DNA from: Gemmatimonadota bacterium
Lineage (GTDB): Bacteria; Gemmatimonadota; Gemmatimonadetes; Gemmatimonadales; Gemmatimonadaceae
Reading direction: 5' to 3'
DNA length: 64,000 bases
Assembly: GCA_021298835.1 (NCBI GenBank)
Contig: JAJTHG010000040.1
Coordinates: forward strand, 1-64,000
Position 1 is the first letter of the stretch; each line of letters begins with the position of its first letter. Of this stretch, positions 57,415 to 64,000 are shown piece after piece. A program made the translations under genes and the position numbers. A model generated the notes under the pieces. That model made no database searches, was not told the origin of the DNA, and saw only the letters and a list, made by a program, of their open reading frames with translations.

Positions 57415-58890
57415 CTAGTCCGAGGCGCGCGACTGGTCGTCCACCGCGGGGGATGAGACCGGGGTCCGTTGCAGCCCGGGCATCGCGCCGATCCGGCGCT
57501 GGAGGCGCTGCAGGCCATCGTACGCGGCGTATTTGAACGCCTCGCCCAGAGTCGGGTAGCTGAAGACGGCCTGAATGAAGAAGTCGAGCGTTCCGCCGAG
57601 CAGCATCGCGGTCATGGCCACGTGCACGAGCTCCGACGCTCCGTTGCCGACGATCGTGGCCCCCAGCAGGCGCTGGTCGTCGGGGTTGAAGAGCAGCTTC
57701 ACGAAGCCGTCGGTCTCGCCGGTGATGAGCGCGCGGGCGTTGCCGGCGAATGGTGCGCGCGCGATCTCGTAGGCGATCCCCTTGAGGCGCAGCGTTTCCT
57801 CCGTCTCGCCGACCATCGCGACCTCGGGGATGGTCCAGACCGCGTACGGCCGCACCGGCGCGAGCCGCTGCTTGTAGCGCAGGTCGAACGCGTGGCAGAT
57901 GGCCACGCGCGCCTGCTCCATCGCGGTCGAGGCGAGCGTGGGGACGCCGATGACGTCGCCGACGGCGAACACGCGCGGATTGCCGCTGCGAAAGCGCTCG
58001 TCGACGACGAGGTGTCCCCTCGGCGTCCGCTCGAGGCCGGCCGCGGCGCAGTCGAGCTCCTCGGTGTTCCCGACGCGGCCGACGGCCCCGAGCACGCATT
58101 CCGACCAGAGTTCGACGCCGCTCGAGAGCGTGGTGCAGGCGAGCCCGTTCTCGACGCGGCAGGCGGTCACCTCGACGCCGTTGAGCACGGTGACGTCGAG
58201 ACGCTCGGTCATGGCGTCGCGCACGGCATCCGACGCCTCCGCGTCGAGTTGCTCGAGGAGGCGATCACGGGCGTTGACGAGGGTGACCCGCGTGCCGAGC
58301 GCGGCGAAGGTGCTCGCGTACTCGCAGCCGATGACCCCGCTGCCGACGACGACGAGTCGGCTCGGGATCGCCTCGAGCTGCAGGAGGGACTCGCTGTCGA
58401 CGACCACCCGGTCGTCGAACGGCAGCACGGCCGGCCGCGCCGGCCGCGCTCCGGACGCTACGAGGATGGCCTGCGCCTCGAGCTCGCGGTGCGGCAGGCC
58501 GTGGCGGCGCACCTCGAGCCGGTCCGGGCCCGTGAACCGCGCGGCCCCCTGCACGACGTAGATGCCGTGCCGCTCGAGGTTGCGGTGGATGCGCTGCCAC
58601 TCGGCCTCGACGACGAGGCGCTCGCGGTGCATGAGGTCGGCGAGCGTGACGTCCGGCCGGATGGTCCAGTCCACGGCGTACAGGCCGCGCTGCCGGAGAC
58701 TGGCCAGAGCGAGGGCGGTCTCCCGCAGGGACTTCGAGGGGATCGTCCCCGAGTTGACCGCGGTGCCGCCCGGACGCGGTGCCCGTTCGACCAGGCAGAC
58801 GCGCTTGCCGAAGTACGCCGCCTGCACGGCCCCCTTCTCACCTGCGGGGCCGGCGCCGATCACGACGAGGTCGAAGCGTTCAACGGGCAT
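57415..58890 (-). CDS. sthA: Si-specific NAD(P)(+) transhydrogenase (soluble)
   Basis: Moves hydride between NADPH and NAD. The 491-residue flavoprotein has VVIGAGPAGEKGAV (FAD GxGxxG), GGTAVNSGTIPSK, in which the redox cysteines of related dehydrogenases are replaced (Thr/Ala), as in SthA, VVVGSGVIGCEYAS (NAD GxGxxG) and the C-terminal dimerisation domain with YAVWTIPEVAM. The ATG at 58890 is preferred; a GTG directly before it is in frame. Cytosolic. Confidence 0.93.
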   Translation of the reverse strand: MPVERFDLVVIGAGPAGEKGAVQAAYFGKRVCLVERAPRPGGTAVNSGTIPSKSLRETALALASLRQRGLYAVDWTIRPDVTLADLMHRERLVVEAEWQRIHRNLERHGIYVVQGAARFTGPDRLEVRRHGLPHRELEAQAILVASGARPARPAVLPFDDRVVVDSESLLQLEAIPSRLVVVGSGVIGCEYASTFAALGTRVTLVNARDRLLEQLDAEASDAVRDAMTERLDVTVLNGVEVTACRVENGLACTTLSSGVELWSECVLGAVGRVGNTEELDCAAAGLERTPRGHLVVDERFRSGNPRVFAVGDVIGVPTLASTAMEQARVAICHAFDLRYKQRLAPVRPYAVWTIPEVAMVGETEETLRLKGIAYEIARAPFAGNARALITGETDGFVKLLFNPDDQRLLGATIVGNGASELVHVAMTAMLLGGTLDFFIQAVFSYPTLGEAFKYAAYDGLQRLQRRIGAMPGLQRTPVSSPAVDDQSRASD

Positions 58891-58929
58891 CACCTACGGA
58901 CGGCCGAGGCGAGAGGGAGGTCACGCGGT

Positions 58930-58968
58930 GAGTTCCCGGGGCGAGCTCCCGGGGCGAGCTCCCGGGGG
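58930..58968. repeat. three 13-bp tandem repeats upstream of ispH
   Basis: GAGTTCCCGGGGC, GAGCTCCCGGGGC, GAGCTCCCGGGGG lie in tandem in the 137-base gap between sthA and ispH. The second and third units differ from each other only in the last base. They contain GAGCTC and CCCGGG, self-complementary pieces. Confidence 0.6.
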
Positions 58969-59014
58969 CCCGGCGGGTACCCGGGGGCGGACGGAACCGG
59001 GTTGCCCGGGCAGC

Positions 59015-59020
59015 TAGTTT
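59015..59020 (+). promoter_or_regulatory. -10-like TAGTTT element before ispH, leaderless geometry
   Basis: TAGTTT is followed by 7 bases and the ATG of ispH at 59028. Confidence 0.5.
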
Positions 59021-59027
59021 CTTCCCC

Positions 59028-60248
59028 ATGACCGATACCGGGTTCCAGTATGTCCGCAAGGGCTTCGGGCTCAAGGCCGAGGTGCAGGAGGAACTGGCGG
59101 GCGACTACAACGGCCAGCTCGTGGACCTCCTGCGCGCCCGCGATTACACGCTCGAGGCCGGGGGGGTCACCATCCGGCTGGCCAAGGAGTTCGGGTTCTG
59201 CTACGGCGTCGAGCGGGCGGTGGACTACGCCTATCAGACGCGCCGCAAGTTCCCGGACCGGCGGGTCTTCCTGGCGGGGGAGATCATCCACAACCCGCAC
59301 GTGAACACCAAGCTCAGGGACATGGGGATCGTCTTCCTCGTCCCCAACGAGGCGACCAAGGGCTTCGACTACTCCCCCGTCCGCGCGGAGGACGTGGTGA
59401 TCCTGCCCGCGTTCGGGGTGACGATCCACGACTTCGAGACGCTGCGGGCGCTGGGCTGCGTGGTGGTGGACACGACCTGCGGCTCGGTGCTCAATGTGTG
59501 GAAGCGGGTCGAGGCCTACGGCCGGGACGGCTTCACGGCGCTGATCCACGGGAAGTACTACCACGAGGAGACCCGCGCGACCGCCAGCCAGATCGAGAAG
59601 TACGCCGGGGGCAAGTACCTCGTCGTCTACGACATGGCCGAGGCGCAGTTGGTGATGGACTACATCGCGTCCGGCGGGGACAAGGCCGCGTTCCGGGCGA
59701 AGTTCGCCAAGGCCTCGTCACCCGGGTTCGATCCCGACACCGACCTCGTGCGCATCGGCGTCGCCAACCAGACGACCATGTTGGCGCGCGAATCGTTGGC
59801 GATCGCGGACGCGGTGGGAGCGACGATGGAGCGGCGCTTCGGGGCGGCGCACCGGGCGGCGCATTTCCGCTCGTTCGACACGATCTGCTCGGCGACGCAG
59901 GACCGGCAGGACGCGGTGAACGAACTGCTGCGCGAGCCGCTGGACGTGATGCTGGTGATCGGCGGGTACAACTCGTCGAACACGATCTCGCTGGCGGCGC
60001 TCTGCGCCGAGAAGGTGCCGACCTTCCACATCGAGGACGCGGCGTGCATCGACGTCGCATCGGGGACGATCCGGCACCTCCCGACGGGCAAGAAGGGGGA
60101 GGTCGAGGCGTCGGGGTGGCTCAAGCCGGGCGGGTCGGTGCGCGTGGGATTGACGGCCGGGGCCAGCACCCCGAACAACAAGATCGGGGAGGCGGTGGCG
60201 CGGGTGTTCGCGACCCGGGGCGTGGACTCGGCGGCGCTCCTGGCCTGA
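59028..60248 (+). CDS. ispH: 4-hydroxy-3-methylbut-2-enyl diphosphate reductase
   Basis: Last step of the MEP isoprenoid pathway, reducing HMBPP to IPP and DMAPP with a [4Fe-4S] cluster. The 406-residue protein is of the long form known from cyanobacteria and plastids, with about 45 extra N-terminal residues. The three cluster cysteines are Cys58 (EFGFCYGVERAV), Cys151 (DTTCGSVLN) and Cys287 (FDTICSATQDRQ). Own promoter element before it. Confidence 0.94.
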   Translation: MTDTGFQYVRKGFGLKAEVQEELAGDYNGQLVDLLRARDYTLEAGGVTIRLAKEFGFCYGVERAVDYAYQTRRKFPDRRVFLAGEIIHNPHVNTKLRDMGIVFLVPNEATKGFDYSPVRAEDVVILPAFGVTIHDFETLRALGCVVVDTTCGSVLNVWKRVEAYGRDGFTALIHGKYYHEETRATASQIEKYAGGKYLVVYDMAEAQLVMDYIASGGDKAAFRAKFAKASSPGFDPDTDLVRIGVANQTTMLARESLAIADAVGATMERRFGAAHRAAHFRSFDTICSATQDRQDAVNELLREPLDVMLVIGGYNSSNTISLAALCAEKVPTFHIEDAACIDVASGTIRHLPTGKKGEVEASGWLKPGGSVRVGLTAGASTPNNKIGEAVARVFATRGVDSAALLA

Positions 60249-60316
60249 GCCCCGAGGCCTCCCGGGGGCGCCGGCCGTCCGGGTGTAGCCGCCGACCGGG
60301 AACCGTGCCAATTTCG

Positions 60317-60332
60317 GCAGGGTTGCCCCTGC
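60317..60332 (+). other. short inverted repeat before the PII gene
   Basis: GCAGGG-TTGC-CCCTGC, six pairs with a 4-base loop, lies in the 112-base gap between ispH and the PII gene. It could be a weak terminator for ispH or an operator; no T run and no typical NtrC or sigma-54 site is seen. Confidence 0.3.
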
Positions 60333-60360
60333 AGCACCGACCGCGTCGCGCGCCCCTCCG

Positions 60361-60764
<404 letters not shown>

Positions 60765-60768
<4 letters not shown>

Positions 60769-62225
60769 TCGCGCGCGCGGCCCTCACGGCCCTCACGGCC
60801 CTCGCGGCCGTCCGGGCGGCTGCGCCGGCCGCCGAGACCGTCCCCCTCTCGGCGGGTGACACCGCGTGGGTGATGGTGTCGGCGGCCTTCGTCATGCTCA
60901 TGGTTCCCGGCCTCGCCTTCTTCTATGGCGGGCTGGTCCGCACCCGCGGCGTGCTCAACGTGCTCATGATGTCGCTCGGGGCCTTCGCGATGGTGAGCGT
61001 GCAGTGGGTGCTGGCGGGCTACTCGCTCGCATTCTCGCCGGGGTCGGCGCTGCTGGGCGGACTGTCGTGGATCGGCTTCTCCGGCGTGGGTGGCGATGCC
61101 AACCCCACCTATGCCGCGACGGTGCCGCACCTCGCCTTCGCGGCCTTCCAAGCGATGTTCGCGGGGATCACTGTCGCGCTGATCTCGGGGGCGGTCGTCG
61201 AGCGCATGAAGTTCTCGGCGTTCCTGCTCTTCGGGCTGGCGTGGACCTTCGTCGTGTACGACCCGCTGGCGCACTGGGTGTGGGCGAACGGGGGCTGGCT
61301 GCGGACGCGCGGGGCGCTGGACTTCGCGGGCGGGACGGTGATCCACGTGAGCGCCGGGACGGCGGCGCTCGTGGCGGCGCTGGTGCTCGGCCGCCGACGC
61401 GACTTCGGCCGGCCGGTGCTCGTGCCGCACAACGTGCCGTTCACGGTGCTCGGGGCCGGGCTGTTGTGGTTCGGGTGGTTCGGCTTCAACGCGGGCTCAG
61501 CGCTACGTGCCAACGAGGTCGCCGCCAACGCCTTCGTGACGACGCACGTCGCTGCCGCCTCGGCGATGGTCGTGTGGCTGCTCATCGACATCTGGCGAAA
61601 CGGGCACGCGACGGCTGTCGGCGGGGCGACCGGGGCGGTGGTGGGGCTCGTCGCGATCACCCCCGCCGCCGGGTTCGTGGCGCCGGGGGCGGCCGTGGTG
61701 ATCGGGGCGATCACGGCCGGCGTCAGCTATGCCGCGATCCTGTGGCGCCCGCGCACGCGCATCGACGACGCGCTCGACGTCTTCGCGTGTCATGGCGTGG
61801 CCGGCGTCGCCGGCGCCGTGCTGACGGGGGTCTTCGCCACCAGAGCCGTGAACCCGGCCGGCGCGGACGGGCTGCTGGCCGGTAATCCGGGCCTCGTGTG
61901 GACGCAGGTCGAGGCGGTGCTCGCGGCGATGGCGCTCTCCGGCACCGTGACGTTCGCCGTCCTGCGCGCGCTGCAGGCGATCATGGGCCTCCGGGTCACA
62001 CTGGCGGACGAGATCGGCGGCATCGACGGCAGCGAGCACGGCGAGGCAGCCTACCACGGCGGCGACATCGGCGAGCTCGTCGGCCGCGGGTCCCTGCTCG
62101 GCGAGAGCGTGGTGATCGAGGCGCCGGCGCCATCGCCGGCGTCATCGCCGGCGTCATCGCCGGCGTCATCGCCGGCGTCATCGCCGGCGTCATCGCCGGT
62201 GGGCGCGGCGGCGCGCCCGGCCTGA
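60765..62225 (+). CDS. amt: ammonium transporter
   Basis: Trimeric ammonium channel. The 486-residue protein has a cleavable-looking N terminus, about 11 transmembrane helices, the FFYGGLVR segment, and the twin pore histidines in TVIHVSAG (His194) and FACHGVAG (His343). The C-terminal tail contains a 12-base repeat coding SPAS units. Co-translated with the PII gene before it, which probably blocks it under nitrogen surplus. Confidence 0.94.
62131..62202 (+). repeat. 12-bp tandem repeat in the amt 3' end
   Basis: Six copies of CATCGCCGGCGT (the last one diverged) run from 62131 to 62202 and code a Pro-Ala-Ser-Ser tail in the cytosolic C terminus of Amt. The copies are nearly perfect, so the number may vary between strains. 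Confidence 0.8.
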
Positions 62226-62226
62226 G

Positions 62227-62970
62227 ATGAGCCGTGCCGCGGCGCGGCAGAGGTTCGCGTGGGGCCGGCTCGCGTGGGGCCGGCTCGCGTGGGGCCAGCT
62301 GCTCGCAAGCGCGGGGTTCGCCGCGTCCGCCTTCGGCCAGGCGCCCCTGCCGGCACCCGACCTCGCACGACTCGCCCAGCGGCGCGACTCGCTGGTCGCG
62401 ATCACCTCGTCCGGTCGCGTGGGCTGGTGGCGGATGTCGCGCGCCCCGACGGACGATGGCGGCGTGCGCTACGTCGAGACGATGCGGGTGGCCGACGACG
62501 TGGACCTCACGACGCTGCTCGTGACCGACGCGTCGCTGGCCCTGCGCCAGCTGCGCCAGACCGGCGAGGCGTGGGAGCAATCGGTGCTCGTCACGCTCGA
62601 CGTGCGCGACGGGCGGCTGACTGGCATGGCGACCAGTGCCGGGTCCCGCGCCGGTGCGCTGGTGCCGCGCGACGCCACCGCCCCGGCGGCTCCCGACCTC
62701 AACGCCGTCCCGCTGCTCGTGATCGCGACGCCGTGGCGCGACGGCGCGGCAGGCCAATGGCGGGTGATGGATGCGGTCACCGGGGGCGACGTGACGCTCG
62801 CGGTGTCGGTGGAGGGCTTCGAGCCCGCTTCGGCCACCGATCCGGCGGCATGGCGCGTGGCGGTGCGCCGCGATGCCGCGACGACGCGCTACCGGGTGAG
62901 CGCCGAGGCGCCCTGGCGCCTGCTGGGTATCGCGACCGAGGGGATGCCCTTCCACTTCACCCTGCCCTGA
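62227..62970 (+). CDS. exported protein of unknown function
   Basis: A 247-residue product starting one base after amt's stop codon. The signal region consists of a 15-base unit repeated three times (FAWGRL, AWGRL, AWGQLL) before LASAGFAASAFGQ. The mature part is beta-rich (RVGWWRMSRA, DAVTGGDVTLAVSVEGFE) with a final PFHFTLP. I do not recognise the family. It is probably co-transcribed with amt; its end overlaps the GNAT gene by 14 bases on the opposite strand. Confidence 0.6.
   Translation: MSRAAARQRFAWGRLAWGRLAWGQLLASAGFAASAFGQAPLPAPDLARLAQRRDSLVAITSSGRVGWWRMSRAPTDDGGVRYVETMRVADDVDLTTLLVTDASLALRQLRQTGEAWEQSVLVTLDVRDGRLTGMATSAGSRAGALVPRDATAPAAPDLNAVPLLVIATPWRDGAAGQWRVMDAVTGGDVTLAVSVEGFEPASATDPAAWRVAVRRDAATTRYRVSAEAPWRLLGIATEGMPFHFTLP
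62255..62299 (+). repeat. 15-bp triplication in the signal-peptide region
   Basis: TCGCGTGGGGCCGGC twice, then a copy with one base change, code three AWG(R/Q)L units in the n-region of the signal peptide. Confidence 0.75.
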
Positions 62971-63499
62971 CGGACGCGGGCACCGTGCCGGTGGGCGACG
63001 CGGGGCCGACCTCCACGGCGAAGCAGAACTTCCGGCCCAGCTTCACCTCGCTGCGGGAGATCGCGGCGTAGCGGGCGACCTTCTCCGGGAAGTGGTCCAC
63101 GCTCGTGGCGCGGAATCCCTGGGAGAGGAACAGCTCGTCGGAGAAGGAGACCGCGAAGAGCGTGGCGTAGCCGCGTTGGCGCGCGAGGGCGATCGCGGCC
63201 TGGATGAGCTGCTTGCCGAGTCCCCGGCCCTGGGCATCGGGGTGCACGGCGAGCGACACCAGCTCGGCGAGCGCCGGGGTGTACTCGTCCACGCAGACGC
63301 AGCCGACGATCGTGCCATCGGCGTCGCGCGCCACGCGGTAGTCGGCGAGGTGCTGCTCGACCCACGCGGCGGTGCGCGGCAGCGTCAGGCCGTCCGGGGC
63401 GAAGCGGTTGTTGAGCGCCGCGATCGCCTCCGCCTCCTCGGGGACGGGACGCCCGAGCCGCACGGCCGCGGAGCCGGGCGCGGAGCCGGGCGCGGTCAC
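62957..63499 (-). CDS. GNAT acetyltransferase, N-acetylglutamate-synthase-like
   Basis: A 180-residue GNAT enzyme. The acetyl-CoA site is VHPDAQGRGLGKQL; the C-terminal part SDELFLSQGFRATSVDHF followed by PEKVA and ISRSEVKLGRK resembles the acetyltransferase domain of ArgA-type N-acetylglutamate synthases, which exist as short stand-alone forms in some bacteria. It may make N-acetylglutamate for arginine synthesis. The GTG at 63499 overlaps the stop of the hybrid histidine kinase gene (GTGA), so it is co-translated with it. Confidence 0.75.
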   Translation of the reverse strand: MTAPGSAPGSAAVRLGRPVPEEAEAIAALNNRFAPDGLTLPRTAAWVEQHLADYRVARDADGTIVGCVCVDEYTPALAELVSLAVHPDAQGRGLGKQLIQAAIALARQRGYATLFAVSFSDELFLSQGFRATSVDHFPEKVARYAAISRSEVKLGRKFCFAVEVGPASPTGTVPASVRAG

Positions 63500-64000
63500 G
63501 GGGTGGTGGGCTCGAGCAGGGTGGCGACCGCCGCGTAGAGCTCCTGCGCCCGAAACGGCTTCTGCAGGAACCCCGAGGCCCGTCCCGCGAAGGTCTGCTG
63601 GATCTCGTGCTCGGTGTAGCCCGACATCAGCAGGACGGGGACGTCGGGGCGCTCGTCCCGCATCGCCGCGAGGGCCTCGGCCCCGCCCATGACGGGCATC
63701 GTGAGGTCGAGGAGGACGGCGCGCAGGTCGTCACCGGCGGCGCGGAATCGCTCGAGGCCTTCGCGACCGTCCTCGGCCAGCACCACGGTGAACCCGCGCC
63801 GGGCCAGCAGGGTGCGGGCGACGCCGCGTACCCCCTCGTCGTCGTCCACGACGAGGATGACGCCTCCGGCAATCGCGTGGTCCGGGCCCGCGCCCGCGGC
63901 GGGTGCCGCGACCGGCAACGGCAGCGGGGTGGGAACGAACCACAGCCGGAACGTGGTGCCGACGTCCGGGATCGAGTGAACCGAGATCGTGCCGCCGTGC
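63496..64000 (-). CDS. hybrid sensor histidine kinase, C-terminal part (partial, runs off window)
   Basis: The last 168 codons of a larger gene. Entering from the window edge the protein reads HGGTISVHSIPDVGTTFRL, the glycine-rich end of a histidine-kinase ATPase domain, then a Pro/Ala linker and a receiver domain with VILVVDDDEG, the phosphoacceptor LLDLTMPVM, LLMSGYTE and LQKPF. The sensor and dimerisation parts lie outside the window. A GNAT gene follows by a 4-base overlap. Confidence 0.85.
   Translation of the reverse strand, partial: HGGTISVHSIPDVGTTFRLWFVPTPLPLPVAAPAAGAGPDHAIAGGVILVVDDDEGVRGVARTLLARRGFTVVLAEDGREGLERFRAAGDDLRAVLLDLTMPVMGGAEALAAMRDERPDVPVLLMSGYTEHEIQQTFAGRASGFLQKPFRAQELYAAVATLLEPTTP

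Noticed and set aside
60249-60360. Sigma-54 promoter before the PII gene
   Set aside because: GG and GC boxes with 10-base spacing could not be found in a convincing way.
62131-62202. Repeat array as CRISPR
   Set aside because: Unit of 12 bases without spacers and in frame within amt.

Overview
The window is a very GC-rich bacterial chromosome segment that is almost fully coding (about 55 protein genes, no RNA genes, no insertion sequences, no prophage, no CRISPR array). Several traits together suggest a member of the Gemmatimonadota or a close relative in the FCB group: Ser/Thr kinases with C-terminal membrane segments, TPRs or coiled coils; the nadE / HupE-like / M1 peptidase / DUF6702 arrangement; lipoprotein- and barrel-like secreted proteins of no clear family; and a recurrent TAnnTT-type -10 element placed 5 to 8 bases before start codons, reminiscent of the Bacteroidota -7 box. 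This placement is inferred from gene content and style, not from a marker gene.

Region 1 (1-17,898) is a long plus-strand block. It begins with a glycogen module: GT35 phosphorylase, glycogen synthase, a GH57 branching enzyme and a GH57/DUF3536 protein. It runs without a break into what looks like a biosynthetic island: two paralogous ATP-grasp ligases, two PF00756-type esterases, a RimK-like ATP-grasp ligase, a circularly permuted ATP-grasp protein, two different glutamate-cysteine-ligase-fold (GCS2) enzymes and a class I glutamine-amidotransferase-like gamma-glutamyl hydrolase. Six carboxylate-amine ligase-type enzymes next to one gamma-glutamyl hydrolase and two esterases is the strongest candidate here for an undescribed pathway, perhaps a small peptide or amide conjugate, possibly attached to or made alongside a glucan.

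Region 2 (17,909-23,368, minus) is one apparent operon of NAD synthetase, HupE-like membrane protein, M1 metallopeptidase and DUF6702, followed by a divergent small membrane protein. Region 3 (23,480-35,999) holds a bifunctional penicillin-binding protein, a kinase-TPR sensor whose gene end overlaps it, Lon protease, and a divergent pair of tandem coiled-coil Ser/Thr kinases. Region 4 (36,022-39,090, minus) carries an outer-membrane barrel, a glycine-zipper protein, a TPR protein, an alpha/beta hydrolase and a metal-binding-looking Spy-like protein, with one clear intrinsic terminator.

Region 5 (39,361-52,733) is a string of mostly independent genes: polyproline protein, hydrolase, DEAD-box helicase, DUF1569, pseudopilin, phosphofructokinase, a Ca-loop repeat protein, a DEAH helicase with an RG-rich tail, GNAT, DmpA-like P1 peptidase, solute symporter and a TetR regulator with its probable operator. 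Region 6 (52,841-64,000) carries an ECF sigma factor, a CGNR regulator, a DUF84 NTPase, a tandem Usp, a DinB-like protein, a thioesterase, a response regulator, SthA, IspH, a PII-Amt operon with an exported protein, an acetylglutamate-synthase-like GNAT and the end of a hybrid histidine kinase cut by the window edge.

The promoter elements, operators and terminators listed are read by eye; none has been tested against a background model.
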